Part shown: in pieces, positions 53,969 through 62,540 of the stretch
Layout: each line of letters starts with the position of its first letter
Numbering within the stretch: position 1 is the stretch's first letter
DNA from: an uncultured Hyphomicrobiales bacterium
GTDB taxonomy: Bacteria > Pseudomonadota > Alphaproteobacteria > Rhizobiales > Devosiaceae
NCBI GenBank assembly: GCA_903842455.1
Contig: CAIMLX010000267.1
Span: forward strand, 1-64,000
Reading direction: 5' to 3'
DNA: 64,000 nt
Program-made: the position numbers and the translations under genes
Notes under the pieces: model-generated
Database searches by the model: none
The model's input: the letters and a program-made list of their open reading frames with translations, nothing else
What the model was told of the DNA's origin: nothing

Positions 53969-54336
53969 ACGCGCTGGTCGACGCCCTCGACCGCGCCTGC
54001 CCGGGCTGCAGCTCCGATGAAACGGAACTGAACTACATGTGGATGGGCGATTTCGTCCGCCACGTCGCCGACGCCCATGTCGCCGGCCGCCATGCCGAGG
54101 TGCAGGCGGCCTTCGACGTCATCGAACGGGTGCTGGCCGACAAGCTCAGCCCCGATCGCAACCTCGCCGTCGCCGGCTTTCTCGAGGACATGCAGAACGG
54201 CAACCTGCACAAGTCAGGCTCGAGGCCAGCCGATTTCGTCGGCTATCTCGGACCTTTGTCGCGCGTCAGCTGGGACGGGCTGAACGGCTTCTGGCAGATG
54301 GTCGAGCACAGCAAGACCGGGCGCAAGCCCGACTGA
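53965..54336 (+). CDS. Conserved hypothetical protein coupled to pyc
   Basis: This 123-residue protein starts at a GTG that overlaps the pyc stop, so it is translationally coupled to pyruvate carboxylase. It is soluble and acidic, with VDALDRACPGCSSDETELNYMWMGD, an AAFDVIERVLADKL helix and NLAVAGFLEDMQNGNLH. I do not recognise the family with confidence; it may belong to a recent DUF for small alphaproteobacterial proteins. A CPGC pair could bind metal. The tight coupling is the main hint to function. Confidence 0.7.
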   Translation: MNALVDALDRACPGCSSDETELNYMWMGDFVRHVADAHVAGRHAEVQAAFDVIERVLADKLSPDRNLAVAGFLEDMQNGNLHKSGSRPADFVGYLGPLSRVSWDGLNGFWQMVEHSKTGRKPD

Positions 54337-54340
54337 CCGG

Positions 54341-54652
54341 TCAGCGGCGGCGATAGTCGCCGTCGATGACCTTGCTGCCGTCGGCGGCGCGCCGAGCGAC
54401 CGGAGCCGGCTGCGGCAACATCCTGACGATCCAGCCGACCAGCATCGGGATGACGACGAAGTCGTCGACCCAGCCGATGATGGGCACCACGTCGGGGATC
54501 AGGTCAATGGGGCTCAACAGGTAGGCCGGCACCAGCAGCATCAGCGCCTTGAGGTGCCTCGGCGTCCCGGGCGCGAGGAAGGCGCGCCAAAGGGTTGCGA
54601 GTTCAGTGCGGAAGGTAACGAAGCGGGTGAGCAATCTGGTCATGATGCACAT
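54341..54652 (-). CDS. YkvA/DUF1232 small membrane protein
   Basis: This 103-residue protein has the DUF1232 core: ALMLLVPAYLLSPIDLIPDVVPIIGWVDDFVVI, with two hydrophobic segments. Function is unknown across the family. I start it at 54652, which has GGGA upstream; an ATG at 54643 is equally possible. The track ORF extends far upstream in what is really the GH43 gene. It lies convergent with the pyc-coupled gene, five bases apart. Confidence 0.85.
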   Translation of the reverse strand: MCIMTRLLTRFVTFRTELATLWRAFLAPGTPRHLKALMLLVPAYLLSPIDLIPDVVPIIGWVDDFVVIPMLVGWIVRMLPQPAPVARRAADGSKVIDGDYRRR

Positions 54653-54686
54653 CAGATGGTCCCGGCTGGCCCCCGCTTCAAGTGCG

Positions 54687-55667
54687 TCACTCGGGCAGGG
54701 GACCGATTTCTGGCCAGCCCGCCGCGTCGAACCCCAGTGGCGCCAGCTGCAGCTTCGGCGCCCCTTCGTCCTCACGGTCATAGTAGTGGAAGGCCAGCCA
54801 CGGCGCGCCTGCGACGGTGAATACTTCCTGCCCCCCGGGGCCGATGAAGCGCCCGGTGCCCCTCAGCAACTCGGTGCCGCCGCCATCGAGCATCGGCTTG
54901 CCGTCGCGATCGAGGTAGGGACCGGTAACTGCATCGGCGCGCCCGACCAGGATGCGGTAGGTCGAGGCGATGCCGCGGCAACAGGCGTCGAAGGACACGA
55001 ACAGGAAGAAGTGTCCGCCATGTTCGAGGATGGCCGCAGCCTCGATCGCCTCGCCATTGCGCGATGCGATTCGCAGCGGCTCTTCCGTGCCATTGCGCAG
55101 TCCGGTGACCGGATCGACCTCGATCATCCGGATGCCGTCCCAGTACGAGCCGAAGGCCAGCCAGGCACGATCGCCGACATCGATGCGGAACGGGTCGATG
55201 GCGTTCAGCCAGTCGCCGGGTTTCGAGCGGAACACCAGTCCCTGGTCCACCCAGCCATCGGCGGGCTTCGTCGCATCGAAGGCGGGGTTTGTCATCACGC
55301 CGATGGCGCTGTTGTTGCGGCCGAAACGCGAGGCGGAATAGTAGAGATAGGTGATGCCATCGCGCACCGACACGGTGGGAGCCCAGAGGTTCTTGGGCGT
55401 GTAGCGAAGCTCCTCCTTGATCCACGCAGGCAAGCCGCCGGGGATGGCCCCGGTTTCGGTCCAGGTGATTCCGTCGGGAGACGATTTGGTGCGCGGCATG
55501 CCCGCGTCTGCGGCACCTTCGACGCCGGTGGCGAAAGAGGCCCAGCCAGTCGCGGTGGCGATGATCGACGGGTCGTGGATGTAGATATTGCCTTCGAGTT
55601 GCGGCATGGGTTCGGCGGCGGCAGCCGTGCCCACGAGCATCAGCAGCGCCAGTATCGATCTACGCAT
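54687..55667 (-). CDS. Exported glycoside hydrolase family 43 (arabinanase-like)
   Basis: This 326-residue enzyme has a signal peptide (MRRSILALLMLVGTAAAAEP) and a five-bladed GH43 propeller. Motifs include the catalytic aspartate in IYIHDPSIIATATG near residue 32, NLWAPTVSVRDGITYLYYSAS, and WLNAIDPFRIDVGDRAWLAFGSYWDGI. This pattern matches endo-arabinanases and arabinofuranosidases. It would act in the periplasm on plant arabinan oligosaccharides. It stands alone on its strand; no sugar transporter is adjacent. Confidence 0.88.
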   Translation of the reverse strand: MRRSILALLMLVGTAAAAEPMPQLEGNIYIHDPSIIATATGWASFATGVEGAADAGMPRTKSSPDGITWTETGAIPGGLPAWIKEELRYTPKNLWAPTVSVRDGITYLYYSASRFGRNNSAIGVMTNPAFDATKPADGWVDQGLVFRSKPGDWLNAIDPFRIDVGDRAWLAFGSYWDGIRMIEVDPVTGLRNGTEEPLRIASRNGEAIEAAAILEHGGHFFLFVSFDACCRGIASTYRILVGRADAVTGPYLDRDGKPMLDGGGTELLRGTGRFIGPGGQEVFTVAGAPWLAFHYYDREDEGAPKLQLAPLGFDAAGWPEIGPLPE

Positions 55668-55717
55668 CGGCCATCCCCCCGGTCGTCACGCAAACGTAAC
55701 ATTGCGCGGCCAAGCTC

Positions 55718-55742
55718 AAAGGCCTATTTGCCTTTAAGGCAA
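55718..55742 (+). promoter_or_regulatory. Overlapping inverted repeats before ispG
   Basis: TTGCCTT-T-AAGGCAA (55728-55742) is a perfect odd-centred palindrome. Its left arm can also pair with AAAGGC at 55718-55723, so two mutually exclusive hairpins can form in the ispG leader. It is the clearest structure in the 145-bp gap between the GH43 gene and ispG. It could be an operator, a leader switch or chance. Confidence 0.35.
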
Positions 55743-55812
55743 GTCTGTGATGGTCGCGCGTTCGAACTGGAAAGCCTGCTACCGTTCCTGAACGCGCTCT
55801 AGGGGTCCTTCG

Positions 55813-57078
55813 ATGAGCATTTCTCCTCGCCGGCAGTCGGTCGGCGTCAATGTCGGTGGCGTGATGGTGGGCGGCGGTGCACCGGTCGTCGTGCAGTCGA
55901 TGACCAACACCGACACCGCCGATATCGAGGCAACGGTGCGCCAGGTGGCGCAACTCTGGCGCGCCGGTTCGGAAATCGTCCGCATCACCGTAGACCGCGA
56001 CGAGGCAGCGGCCGCCGTGCCGCATATTCGCGACAAGCTGGCCCAGCGCGGCGTGTTCGTGCCACTGGTCGGCGACTTCCACTATATCGGCCACAAGCTG
56101 CTGACCGACCATCCGGCGGCCGCCGAGGCGCTGGCGAAGTACCGGATCAACCCGGGCAATGTCGGCTTCAAGGCCAAGCGCGACACGCAGTTTGCGACGC
56201 TGATCGAGCTGGCGATGCAGTACGACAAGCCGGTGCGCATCGGGGTGAACTGGGGCTCGCTCGACGAAGAACTGCTGACCCGGCTGATGGACGAGAACTC
56301 GGCCTCCGCCAACCCGGTCAGCGCCGCCGCCGTGCAGCGCGAGGCCATCATCCAGTCGGCGATCCTGTCGGCCGGGCGCGCCGAAGAGCTTGGGCTCGGG
56401 CGCGACCACATCATCCTCTCGACCAAGGTATCGGACGTTCAGCAGCTGATCGCGGTCTACCAGGACCTGGCGGCCCGGTGCGACTACGCGCTGCATCTGG
56501 GGCTCACCGAGGCAGGCATGGGGAGCAAGGGCATCGTTGCCTCGTCGGCTGCCATGGGCATCCTGCTGCAGCAGGGGATCGGCGACACCATCCGCGTCTC
56601 GCTCACTCCGGAACCCGGCGGCGACCGGACGCAGGAAGTTCGCGTGGCGCAGGAACTGCTGCAGACGATGGGCTTCCGCCAGTTCCTGCCGGTGGTGGCG
56701 GCGTGCCCAGGCTGCGGTCGCACCACCTCGCAGACCTTCCAGGTGCTGGCCAAGGAGATCCAGGATCACCTCAGCGCCTCCATGCCGGAGTGGAAGGAAC
56801 GCTACCCGGGCGTCGAGGCGATGTCGGTGGCGGTGATGGGCTGCATCGTCAACGGCCCGGGCGAGAGCAAGCACGCCAATATCGGCATCTCGCTGCCCGG
56901 TACCGGCGAAACGCCGGCGGCGCCGGTGTTCGTCGATGGGCAGAAGGTCGCCACGCTGCGCGGCGCCGATGTCGCGGACCAGTTCAAGGTGATGGTGGCG
57001 GACTATATCGAGAAGCGCTTCGGGACGGGGCAGAAGGCGGCCGCGGAGCAGGGCGCGTCCACTAGGCTGCCTGCTTGA
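55813..57078 (+). CDS. ispG: 4-hydroxy-3-methylbut-2-enyl diphosphate synthase (flavodoxin/ferredoxin-dependent)
   Basis: IspG catalyses the penultimate step of the MEP isoprenoid pathway using a 4Fe-4S cluster. The 421-residue protein has the family opening ([31 protein letters not shown]), the barrel core ([26 protein letters not shown]) and the cluster-binding cysteines in [13 protein letters not shown] plus [11 protein letters not shown]. The C-terminal 17 bases overlap the 3' end of the convergent Nudix gene. ispA lies 1.4 kb downstream, so two isoprenoid genes are near each other but not in one operon. Confidence 0.96.
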   Translation: MSISPRRQSVGVNVGGVMVGGGAPVVVQSMTNTDTADIEATVRQVAQLWRAGSEIVRITVDRDEAAAAVPHIRDKLAQRGVFVPLVGDFHYIGHKLLTDHPAAAEALAKYRINPGNVGFKAKRDTQFATLIELAMQYDKPVRIGVNWGSLDEELLTRLMDENSASANPVSAAAVQREAIIQSAILSAGRAEELGLGRDHIILSTKVSDVQQLIAVYQDLAARCDYALHLGLTEAGMGSKGIVASSAAMGILLQQGIGDTIRVSLTPEPGGDRTQEVRVAQELLQTMGFRQFLPVVAACPGCGRTTSQTFQVLAKEIQDHLSASMPEWKERYPGVEAMSVAVMGCIVNGPGESKHANIGISLPGTGETPAAPVFVDGQKVATLRGADVADQFKVMVADYIEKRFGTGQKAAAEQGASTRLPA

Positions 57079-57556
57079 CCGCCTGCTTTTCCTCGACCCG
57101 CAGGCGCTTGCGCTTCTTGTCGTAGCCGACGGCAGCGAGGAACAGCGAAAGGTTGAAGTCGAAGGCGATGGCGACCGCCTCGGCCTGCGCGAACCACCGG
57201 CGCTCGCGCTGGTCCTTTTCAGGCCAGGCGTTCAACTCCTCGACGTTGCCGACGCCGTAGACCGCCATGGTGCAGGGCAGCTCGGTTGCGTCATGCAGCA
57301 CCTTGATGAAGGCGTAACGCCCGATCGGCGTATCCGGCCCCTTGGCGCGGATACCGGCCTCCTCGAACGCTTCCTGAAGGGCGGCTTCGAGGCCGGACTT
57401 GCCCGGGATGGGCCAGCCCTTGGGGAGGAGCCAGTGCTTGGAGGTACGCGACGTCACCAGCAGGAACTCGAGCCCGCCCTCGGCGGCAAGTCGCCATGGC
57501 AGCGCAGCGACCTGGCGAGCTTTGCGGGGGATGCGAGTCTTTGCCGATTTGGCCAT
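57062..57556 (-). CDS. Nudix hydrolase with atypical Nudix box
   Basis: This 164-residue protein belongs to the Nudix superfamily (DIPP-like group). The box reads [25 protein letters not shown]: the core EEAG is kept, but the usual upstream glutamate is lysine and the arginine of REXXEE is glutamine. As I recall, similar changes are common in rhizobial relatives, so it may still be active on diphosphoinositol or dinucleotide polyphosphates. The C-terminus is rich in lysine and arginine. The last 17 bases overlap ispG. Confidence 0.9.
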   Translation of the reverse strand: MAKSAKTRIPRKARQVAALPWRLAAEGGLEFLLVTSRTSKHWLLPKGWPIPGKSGLEAALQEAFEEAGIRAKGPDTPIGRYAFIKVLHDATELPCTMAVYGVGNVEELNAWPEKDQRERRWFAQAEAVAIAFDFNLSLFLAAVGYDKKRKRLRVEEKQAVKQAA

Positions 57557-57670
57557 ATGGAATTGAATATATCGGTCTAGGCTTTGTGCAAGCGGGGTGT
57601 AGCGGCAACGCCCAACTTGTCTGATAGTTTCAACCAGTTTGATGGGTTGCAGCGTTGCCGCCCACGCTCC

Positions 57671-58432
57671 TCAGCTGGCGAAGCGCTGGTACAGCCGGGT
57701 CGAGACGGCGATCGCCGTGACCAGCGTCAGGCCGTTGATCGCGGCGCCCAGCGGGACCATCAGGATCGGCGCAAGGATGCCGAACAGGCCGCCGATCAAC
57801 GCAGCCACCATGACGCCACCGATCAGGATGGGCAGCATGGTGACCACCAGCACGCCGACGATGAACCAGAAGTGCCCTTTCGATTGGGCGAAGGCCGCGG
57901 GCAGACCGGCCCGGTCGGGCTCCAGCGCCAGGAGCGGCATCAGCGTCGCGGCGCGCACGGTGAAGATCCAGACGCCGATGGTGATCGCCATGATCATCAG
58001 CATGGCGCCGGTGTTGACGTTTGCCTCGGACAACTGCTCGGGCGGCACGTCGGGGCCGAAGATCGCAAACAGCAGTTCGGGCACTGCGATGATGAAGGCG
58101 GAGAGCACCGACCAGGCGGCGAAGCGCTGGGCCTCGCTGCTGCCGCGCAGCGCCTCGGCCCTGAGCGTCATGTCGTTGCTCAACACCGCCCGGTAGAGCA
58201 CGATGAGATAGGGCGAGATAAAGTAGGCTGCCGCCGCTGCCAGCAGCAGGTCGAGCACGCTCTGCCCGAGCCGCGTGGTGATGAAGCTGTCGGCGAGCCG
58301 ACCGACGAAGCCGGACACCACGATGACCGCGACGACTGTCAGCACGACCGGCCAAAGGCCGCGCAGCAACCGGGCGGCGTCCTCGTAGGCGAGGGTGAAA
58401 TAGCGCCAGAAACTCAGTTTGCGGTCGGGCAC
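57671..58432 (-). CDS. Hypothetical polytopic membrane protein
   Basis: I do not recognise this protein beyond its membrane character. From the GTG at 58432 (GAGGA upstream) it has 253 residues; the track TTG six codons earlier has no ribosome-binding site. About six hydrophobic helices are visible (LWPVVLTVVAVIVVSGFVG, LLLAAAAAYFISPYLIVL, FIVGVLVVTMLPILIGGVM, ILMVPLGAAINGLTLV). There is no signal peptide and no enzyme motif. It lies downstream of ispA on the same strand, about 80 bp away, and may be cotranscribed with it. Confidence 0.75.
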   Translation of the reverse strand: MPDRKLSFWRYFTLAYEDAARLLRGLWPVVLTVVAVIVVSGFVGRLADSFITTRLGQSVLDLLLAAAAAYFISPYLIVLYRAVLSNDMTLRAEALRGSSEAQRFAAWSVLSAFIIAVPELLFAIFGPDVPPEQLSEANVNTGAMLMIMAITIGVWIFTVRAATLMPLLALEPDRAGLPAAFAQSKGHFWFIVGVLVVTMLPILIGGVMVAALIGGLFGILAPILMVPLGAAINGLTLVTAIAVSTRLYQRFAS

Positions 58433-58510
58433 GGCATCCTCATCGGGCAAATCGGCGAGAGTATCGCCGCCAAGTGCTAATCGCCCGTTCGGGCCTTCGG
58501 TGCAATCCCG

Positions 58511-59416
58511 TCAACTCTGCCGTTCGGCAAAGAACCGCGCCGTGGCCCGCAGACCCGCGGCCCGCTCGCCGAAGGGCAGGATGGCGCTCAAGGCGTCGTG
58601 GATCACCTCGCCGAGCTGGCGCCGCGCGGCCTCGAGCCCGATGCGGGCGACGATGGTCTGCTTGCCGGCCCCGGCATCCTTGCCGGTCGCCTTGCCCATT
58701 GCCTCGGGCGAGGCGACGACGTCGAGGATGTCGTCGGCGAGCTGGAAAGCGCGGCCTGCCGCCTCGGCATAGTCCGTTAGCCAGCACAGTTCTTCGTCGG
58801 ATGCGCCGCCGAGGATGCCGCCCATGCGGACGGAGGCACGGATCAGCGCGCCGGTCTTCATGGCCTGCATCCGGGCGATGGCGCGTTCGGTGAGAAAGCC
58901 CGTCTCGCCCTCGATGTCGCGCATCTGCCCGCCGGACATGCCGCCGGCCCCGGCTCCGGCGACCAGTTCGGCGACAAGGCGGAGGCGGACCGCCGGGTCG
59001 GCATCGAGACTGTCATGCGCCAGCACGCCGAAGGCATGCGTCAGGAGGGTGTCGCCGGCGAGGATGGCGGTGGCTTCGTCATAGGCCCGGTGCACCGTCG
59101 GCTGGCCGCGGCGCAGGTCGTCGTCATCCATCGCCGGCAGGTCATCGTGGACGAGCGAGTAGCAGTGGATCATCTCGACCGCGAGGCCGGCCTGCACTGT
59201 GCGCCCGGCGGGCACGCCGAAGACCCCGGCCGCCTGGCGCAGCAGCAGGGGACGCAGCCGCTTGCCACCATTGAGGCTGCCATGCCGCATGGCCGCGACC
59301 AGCCGTTCGGGCGGGTCGCCCGGGCCGCGCAGGGCGTGCGGGCTCAGCAAGGCATCTAGGGCCTGCTGGATATCGATTGCGGTGCTGGCGAGTTCGGCGG
59401 AAAAGTCGTAGGACAA
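58511..59416 (-). CDS. ispA: Polyprenyl (farnesyl/geranylgeranyl) diphosphate synthase, IspA type
   Basis: This 301-residue prenyltransferase has the first aspartate-rich motif in SLVHDDLPAMDDDDLRRG, GGKRLRPLL near the start, and the second motif in RAFQLADDILDV. The spacing fits a short-chain trans-prenyl synthase that uses IPP and DMAPP to make farnesyl diphosphate. Exact chain length cannot be read off. It begins at a TTG without a clear ribosome-binding site. It diverges from rpmF across a 211-bp gap. Confidence 0.93.
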   Translation of the reverse strand: MSYDFSAELASTAIDIQQALDALLSPHALRGPGDPPERLVAAMRHGSLNGGKRLRPLLLRQAAGVFGVPAGRTVQAGLAVEMIHCYSLVHDDLPAMDDDDLRRGQPTVHRAYDEATAILAGDTLLTHAFGVLAHDSLDADPAVRLRLVAELVAGAGAGGMSGGQMRDIEGETGFLTERAIARMQAMKTGALIRASVRMGGILGGASDEELCWLTDYAEAAGRAFQLADDILDVVASPEAMGKATGKDAGAGKQTIVARIGLEAARRQLGEVIHDALSAILPFGERAAGLRATARFFAERQS

Positions 59417-59558
59417 GGCAGCACACGATGGGGGGTTGTCGATCGGCGGGGCAGCAGAGTTCTAGCGGTTCCCGGCGCATTGGAAAAGCCGCCTGTCGTA
59501 GGCCAATCCCCTCTTCCCAAGCGCGCGTTTGTGCTCTATAGACCCGGCAAAATTCCTG

Positions 59559-59573
59559 ACAGACCCCGTCTGT
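59559..59573. promoter_or_regulatory. Inverted repeat before rpmF
   Basis: ACAGAC-CCC-GTCTGT is a perfect 6-bp-arm inverted repeat in the 211-bp gap between ispA and rpmF, about 55 bp before the rpmF start. It could be an operator or a leader hairpin. Confidence 0.35.
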
Positions 59574-59627
59574 TGCACGCCGGATAGTCTTCGGCGACCC
59601 GCTATTGAGAAATCTGGAGTACCGAAG

Positions 59628-59807
59628 ATGGCAGTTCCGAAGCGCAAAACCTCGCCGATGAAGCGCGGTTTCCGCCGTTCCGCCGACGCGCTCGCTGCCC
59701 CGACCTATGTCGAAGACAAGGATTCGGGCGAGCTGCGCCGTCCGCACCACGTCGATCTGAAGACCGGCATGTATCGCGGCCGGCAGATTCTTCAGCCGAA
59801 GAACTAA
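59628..59807 (+). CDS. rpmF: Ribosomal protein L32
   Basis: This 59-residue protein begins [21 protein letters not shown], the conserved start of bacterial L32, and continues [26 protein letters not shown]. The alphaproteobacterial form without the zinc cysteines is seen here. GGAG lies upstream of the ATG at 59628; the track start 33 codons earlier is an upstream extension. It has its own strong terminator and is not grouped with plsX or fab genes in this window. Confidence 0.97.
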   Translation: MAVPKRKTSPMKRGFRRSADALAAPTYVEDKDSGELRRPHHVDLKTGMYRGRQILQPKN

Positions 59808-59836
59808 CGTCGCCTTGCGCGATCCGCAGTAAATCC

Positions 59837-59867
59837 CGGCCGGCTCCGCACAGGGGCCGGCCGTTTT
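59837..59867 (+). terminator. Rho-independent terminator of rpmF
   Basis: CGGCCGGCTCC pairs with GGGGCCGGCCG (one G-T pair) around a five-base loop and is followed by TTTT. It lies 30 bases after the rpmF stop. Confidence 0.88.
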
Positions 59868-59895
59868 GCATTGTCTTGAACTCCGGGGGGCTGCC

Positions 59896-61290
59896 GTGAG
59901 CATGCGCGTCGAATCCGATTCCATGGGCACCATCAACGTGCCGGGCGACAAGTATTACGGCGCCCAGACGGCGCGCTCGCTCGCCAATTTCGACATCGGC
60001 GGCGAGAAGATGCCCACCGAGATCATCCGCGCCTTCGGCATCCTGAAGAAGGCCGCCGCGCTCGCCAACCACAAGCTCGGGCTGATGGATGCGGCGACCC
60101 GCGACCTGGTGGTGAAGGCGGCCGACGAGGTGATCGAGGGAAAGCTCAGGGAGCATTTCCCGCTCGTAGTGTGGCAGACCGGCTCGGGCACGCAGTCGAA
60201 CATGAACGTCAACGAGGTGATCTCGAACCGCGCCATCGAGATGGCCGGCGGGGTGATGGGCTCGAAAAAACCCGTGCATCCGAACGATCACGTCAACATG
60301 AGCCAGTCGAGCAACGACACCTACCCCACCGCCATGCATATCGCGGCGGTGGAGGCGATCGAGAACTACCTGATCGATCGGGTCATGCTGCTGCGCAACA
60401 CGCTGGACGGCAAGGCGACCGAGTTCATGGACCTGGTCAAGATCGGCCGCACGCACCTGCAGGACGCGACGCCGCTGACGTTTGGCCAGGAGATTTCCGG
60501 CTGGGTGGCGCAGCTCGACCTGGCGCTGAGGGCGATCCGCGCCACGCTGCCGCAGCTTTATGAACTGGCGCTCGGCGGTACTGCGGTCGGCACCGGCCTC
60601 AATGCGCATCCCAAGTATGGCGAGACGGTCGCCGCCGAGATCGCGGCGCTGACCGGGCAGCCGTTCGTCACGGCGCCCAACAAGTTCGCGGTGATGGCGG
60701 GGCATGACGCGTTCGTCGGGTCGTCGGGCGCGCTCAAGCAATTGGCCGCGGCACTGATGAAGATTGCCAACGACGTGCGCTGGCTGGCGTCCGGCCCGCG
60801 CTCGGGGCTGGGCGAGATCACCATCCCGGAGAACGAGCCGGGCTCGTCGATCATGCCGGGCAAGGTCAACCCGACCCAGGCCGAGGCGACGACCATGGTA
60901 GTGGTGCAGGTGATGGGCAACGACGCGGCGATCGGCTTTGCGGCGAGCCAGGGCAATTTCGAGCTCAACGTGTTCAAGCCGGTGATCGCCTACAACTTCC
61001 TGCAGTCGGTGCGGCTCCTGGCCGATGCGGCCAAGAGCTTCAACGACCACTGCGCCGTCGGCATCGAGCCGGACCGCGACCGGATCAAGCAACTGGTCGA
61101 CCAGTCGCTGATGCTGGTGACGGCGCTCAACCGCAAGATCGGCTACGACAACGCCGCCAAGATCGCCAAGTACGCCCACAAGAAGCGGACGACGCTGAAG
61201 GAAGCGGCGATTGAACTTGGCCTGCTGACGGGCGAGGAATTCGACGCCGAGGTGAAGCCCGAGCAGATGGTCGGCCCGCTGAAGCTTTGA
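59896..61290 (+). CDS. fumC: Fumarase, class II
   Basis: This oxygen-stable enzyme interconverts fumarate and malate. The 464-residue protein starts at a GTG with a G-run five bases upstream (an ATG two codons later is possible). It has [19 protein letters not shown] at the start, [37 protein letters not shown], and the superfamily signature [11 protein letters not shown] near residue 317. All active-site segments are intact. It follows the rpmF terminator and is probably transcribed alone. Confidence 0.97.
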   Translation: MSMRVESDSMGTINVPGDKYYGAQTARSLANFDIGGEKMPTEIIRAFGILKKAAALANHKLGLMDAATRDLVVKAADEVIEGKLREHFPLVVWQTGSGTQSNMNVNEVISNRAIEMAGGVMGSKKPVHPNDHVNMSQSSNDTYPTAMHIAAVEAIENYLIDRVMLLRNTLDGKATEFMDLVKIGRTHLQDATPLTFGQEISGWVAQLDLALRAIRATLPQLYELALGGTAVGTGLNAHPKYGETVAAEIAALTGQPFVTAPNKFAVMAGHDAFVGSSGALKQLAAALMKIANDVRWLASGPRSGLGEITIPENEPGSSIMPGKVNPTQAEATTMVVVQVMGNDAAIGFAASQGNFELNVFKPVIAYNFLQSVRLLADAAKSFNDHCAVGIEPDRDRIKQLVDQSLMLVTALNRKIGYDNAAKIAKYAHKKRTTLKEAAIELGLLTGEEFDAEVKPEQMVGPLKL

Positions 61291-61517
61291 TGTAAGCGGT
61301 GTTAACATTTTTCGCGACCGGGTAACGGGACGCGGAAGGCCGATCTCTGACCATTTGGCTGTGCATGCATTTACCTGCCCCCTCTCCCGACGGAATGGGG
61401 GCAGTTTCGCATGGGCTGGACCGGCGGGGATAAGTCGCCGGGATTGCGCGAGGTCGCTCGGTCGGACGACCCCCTCTCCGCAGTTCCGCTAGGCAGCGAA
61501 CTGCCAAGCTTCACTAT

Positions 61518-61772
61518 CCTCCCCCGCCGAGGGGGAGGAGGCGACGGGGCCGATGGCTCGGCGATATGACAGGGGCCGTCGCTCGACTGGTGGGCTTAGT
61601 CCCCGTGAGACGGCGGGCTGGACATTTGCGTGTGTGGCCGCCCCCTCCACCAGCTACGCTGGTCCCCCTCCCCCGTGGCTTCGCCACAGGGGAGGACCAC
61701 CCGGCGACCTCGGTGCCCCGACCTGTGTCCTCACCCGCAGAGCGGGGAGGGGGACCACCCGAAGGGTGGTGG
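61518..61772. repeat. Cluster of REP-like hairpins in a 600-bp spacer
   Basis: The gap between fumC and the HNH gene (61291-61888) holds no believable gene. It contains five hairpins: CCTCCCCC-GGGGGAGG (61518-61538), ACCAGC-GCTGGT (61649-61663), a 12-bp stem with GTGGC-TTC-GCCAC at its tip (61667-61695), an imperfect CCTC/CCCGC stem (61729-61752) and ACCACCC-GAA-GGGTGGT (61756-61772). I recall similar mosaics between genes in several alphaproteobacteria. The short plus-strand track ORFs here are artefacts of these repeats. The remaining 230 bp before the first hairpin show nothing clear. Confidence 0.7.
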
Positions 61773-61888
61773 TGGGGGCGGCAGGTATGCTGACCTGAAT
61801 CCGATTACCAACTGCGATTGCCCCGTACCGCGGCGGGGATGGTAGCGAGGGGCTTGGCCAGGAGCCTGGCGTAGCCGAGGCGCCCCCG

Positions 61889-62446
61889 CTACGGCTCGAG
61901 TTCGATGTCCCAGTAGAGGTAGTCGAGCCAGCTCTGGTGAAGGTGGTTGGGGGGGAAGCTGCGCCCGTTATTGTGCAGGTCGTGCACCGTGGGCTGGTAG
62001 GGCGTCTGCATCGGGAACATCTTGATTTCCCGCGGCAAACGGTTGGCCTTCCTGAGGTTGCAGGGGGCGCAGGCGGCGACGACGTTTTCCCATGTAGTGC
62101 GCCCGCCCTTCGACCGAGGGATCACGTGATCGAAGGTCAGGTCGTCCTTGCAGCCGCAATACTGGCACTGGAATTTGTCGCGCAGGAAGACGTTGAAGCG
62201 GGTGAAGGCCGGGTGCCGGGCCGGGCGCACGTAGTCCTTGAGCGAGACGACGCTGGGGAGCGCCATCTCGAAGCTCGGGGATTTGATGGTCCGGTCGTAG
62301 GTGGACACGACATTCACTCGGTCGAGGCAGATCGCCTTCACCGCGTCCTGCCAGGACCACAGCGACAGAGGATAGTAGCTGAGCGGACGGAAGTCCGCGT
62401 TCAGCACCAAGGTCGGGCAGCTCTCAAGCGACACATGTACAGTCAC
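61889..62446 (-). CDS. HNH endonuclease-family protein
   Basis: This 185-residue protein carries an HNH core with zinc-type cysteines: RDKFQCQYCGCKDDLTFDHVIPRSKGGRTTWENVVAACAPCNLRKANR. An N-terminal alphaproteobacterial extension (CPTLVLNADFRPLSYYPLSLWSWQDAV) precedes it. This conserved chromosomal type is widespread in the class; its cellular role is not established. It begins at a GTG. It does not sit in a phage or restriction context here. Confidence 0.92.
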   Translation of the reverse strand: MTVHVSLESCPTLVLNADFRPLSYYPLSLWSWQDAVKAICLDRVNVVSTYDRTIKSPSFEMALPSVVSLKDYVRPARHPAFTRFNVFLRDKFQCQYCGCKDDLTFDHVIPRSKGGRTTWENVVAACAPCNLRKANRLPREIKMFPMQTPYQPTVHDLHNNGRSFPPNHLHQSWLDYLYWDIELEP

Positions 62447-62540
62447 CTGGCGCCCCCGTAACAGGAATCGCGGCTAGTCATGATCAGCAATAGTCTATGC
62501 CTACTGTGACACGGCTGTGAAGCGCGATTCTAGCAGTGGC

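Noticed and set aside
59602-61308. 568-residue minus-strand ORF opposite rpmF and fumC
   Set aside because: It covers two certain genes plus a terminator on the other strand and has shadow-type composition.
61553-61845. Three overlapping plus-strand ORFs after fumC
   Set aside because: They lie wholly in the hairpin-repeat spacer, are open in all three frames and look like no protein.
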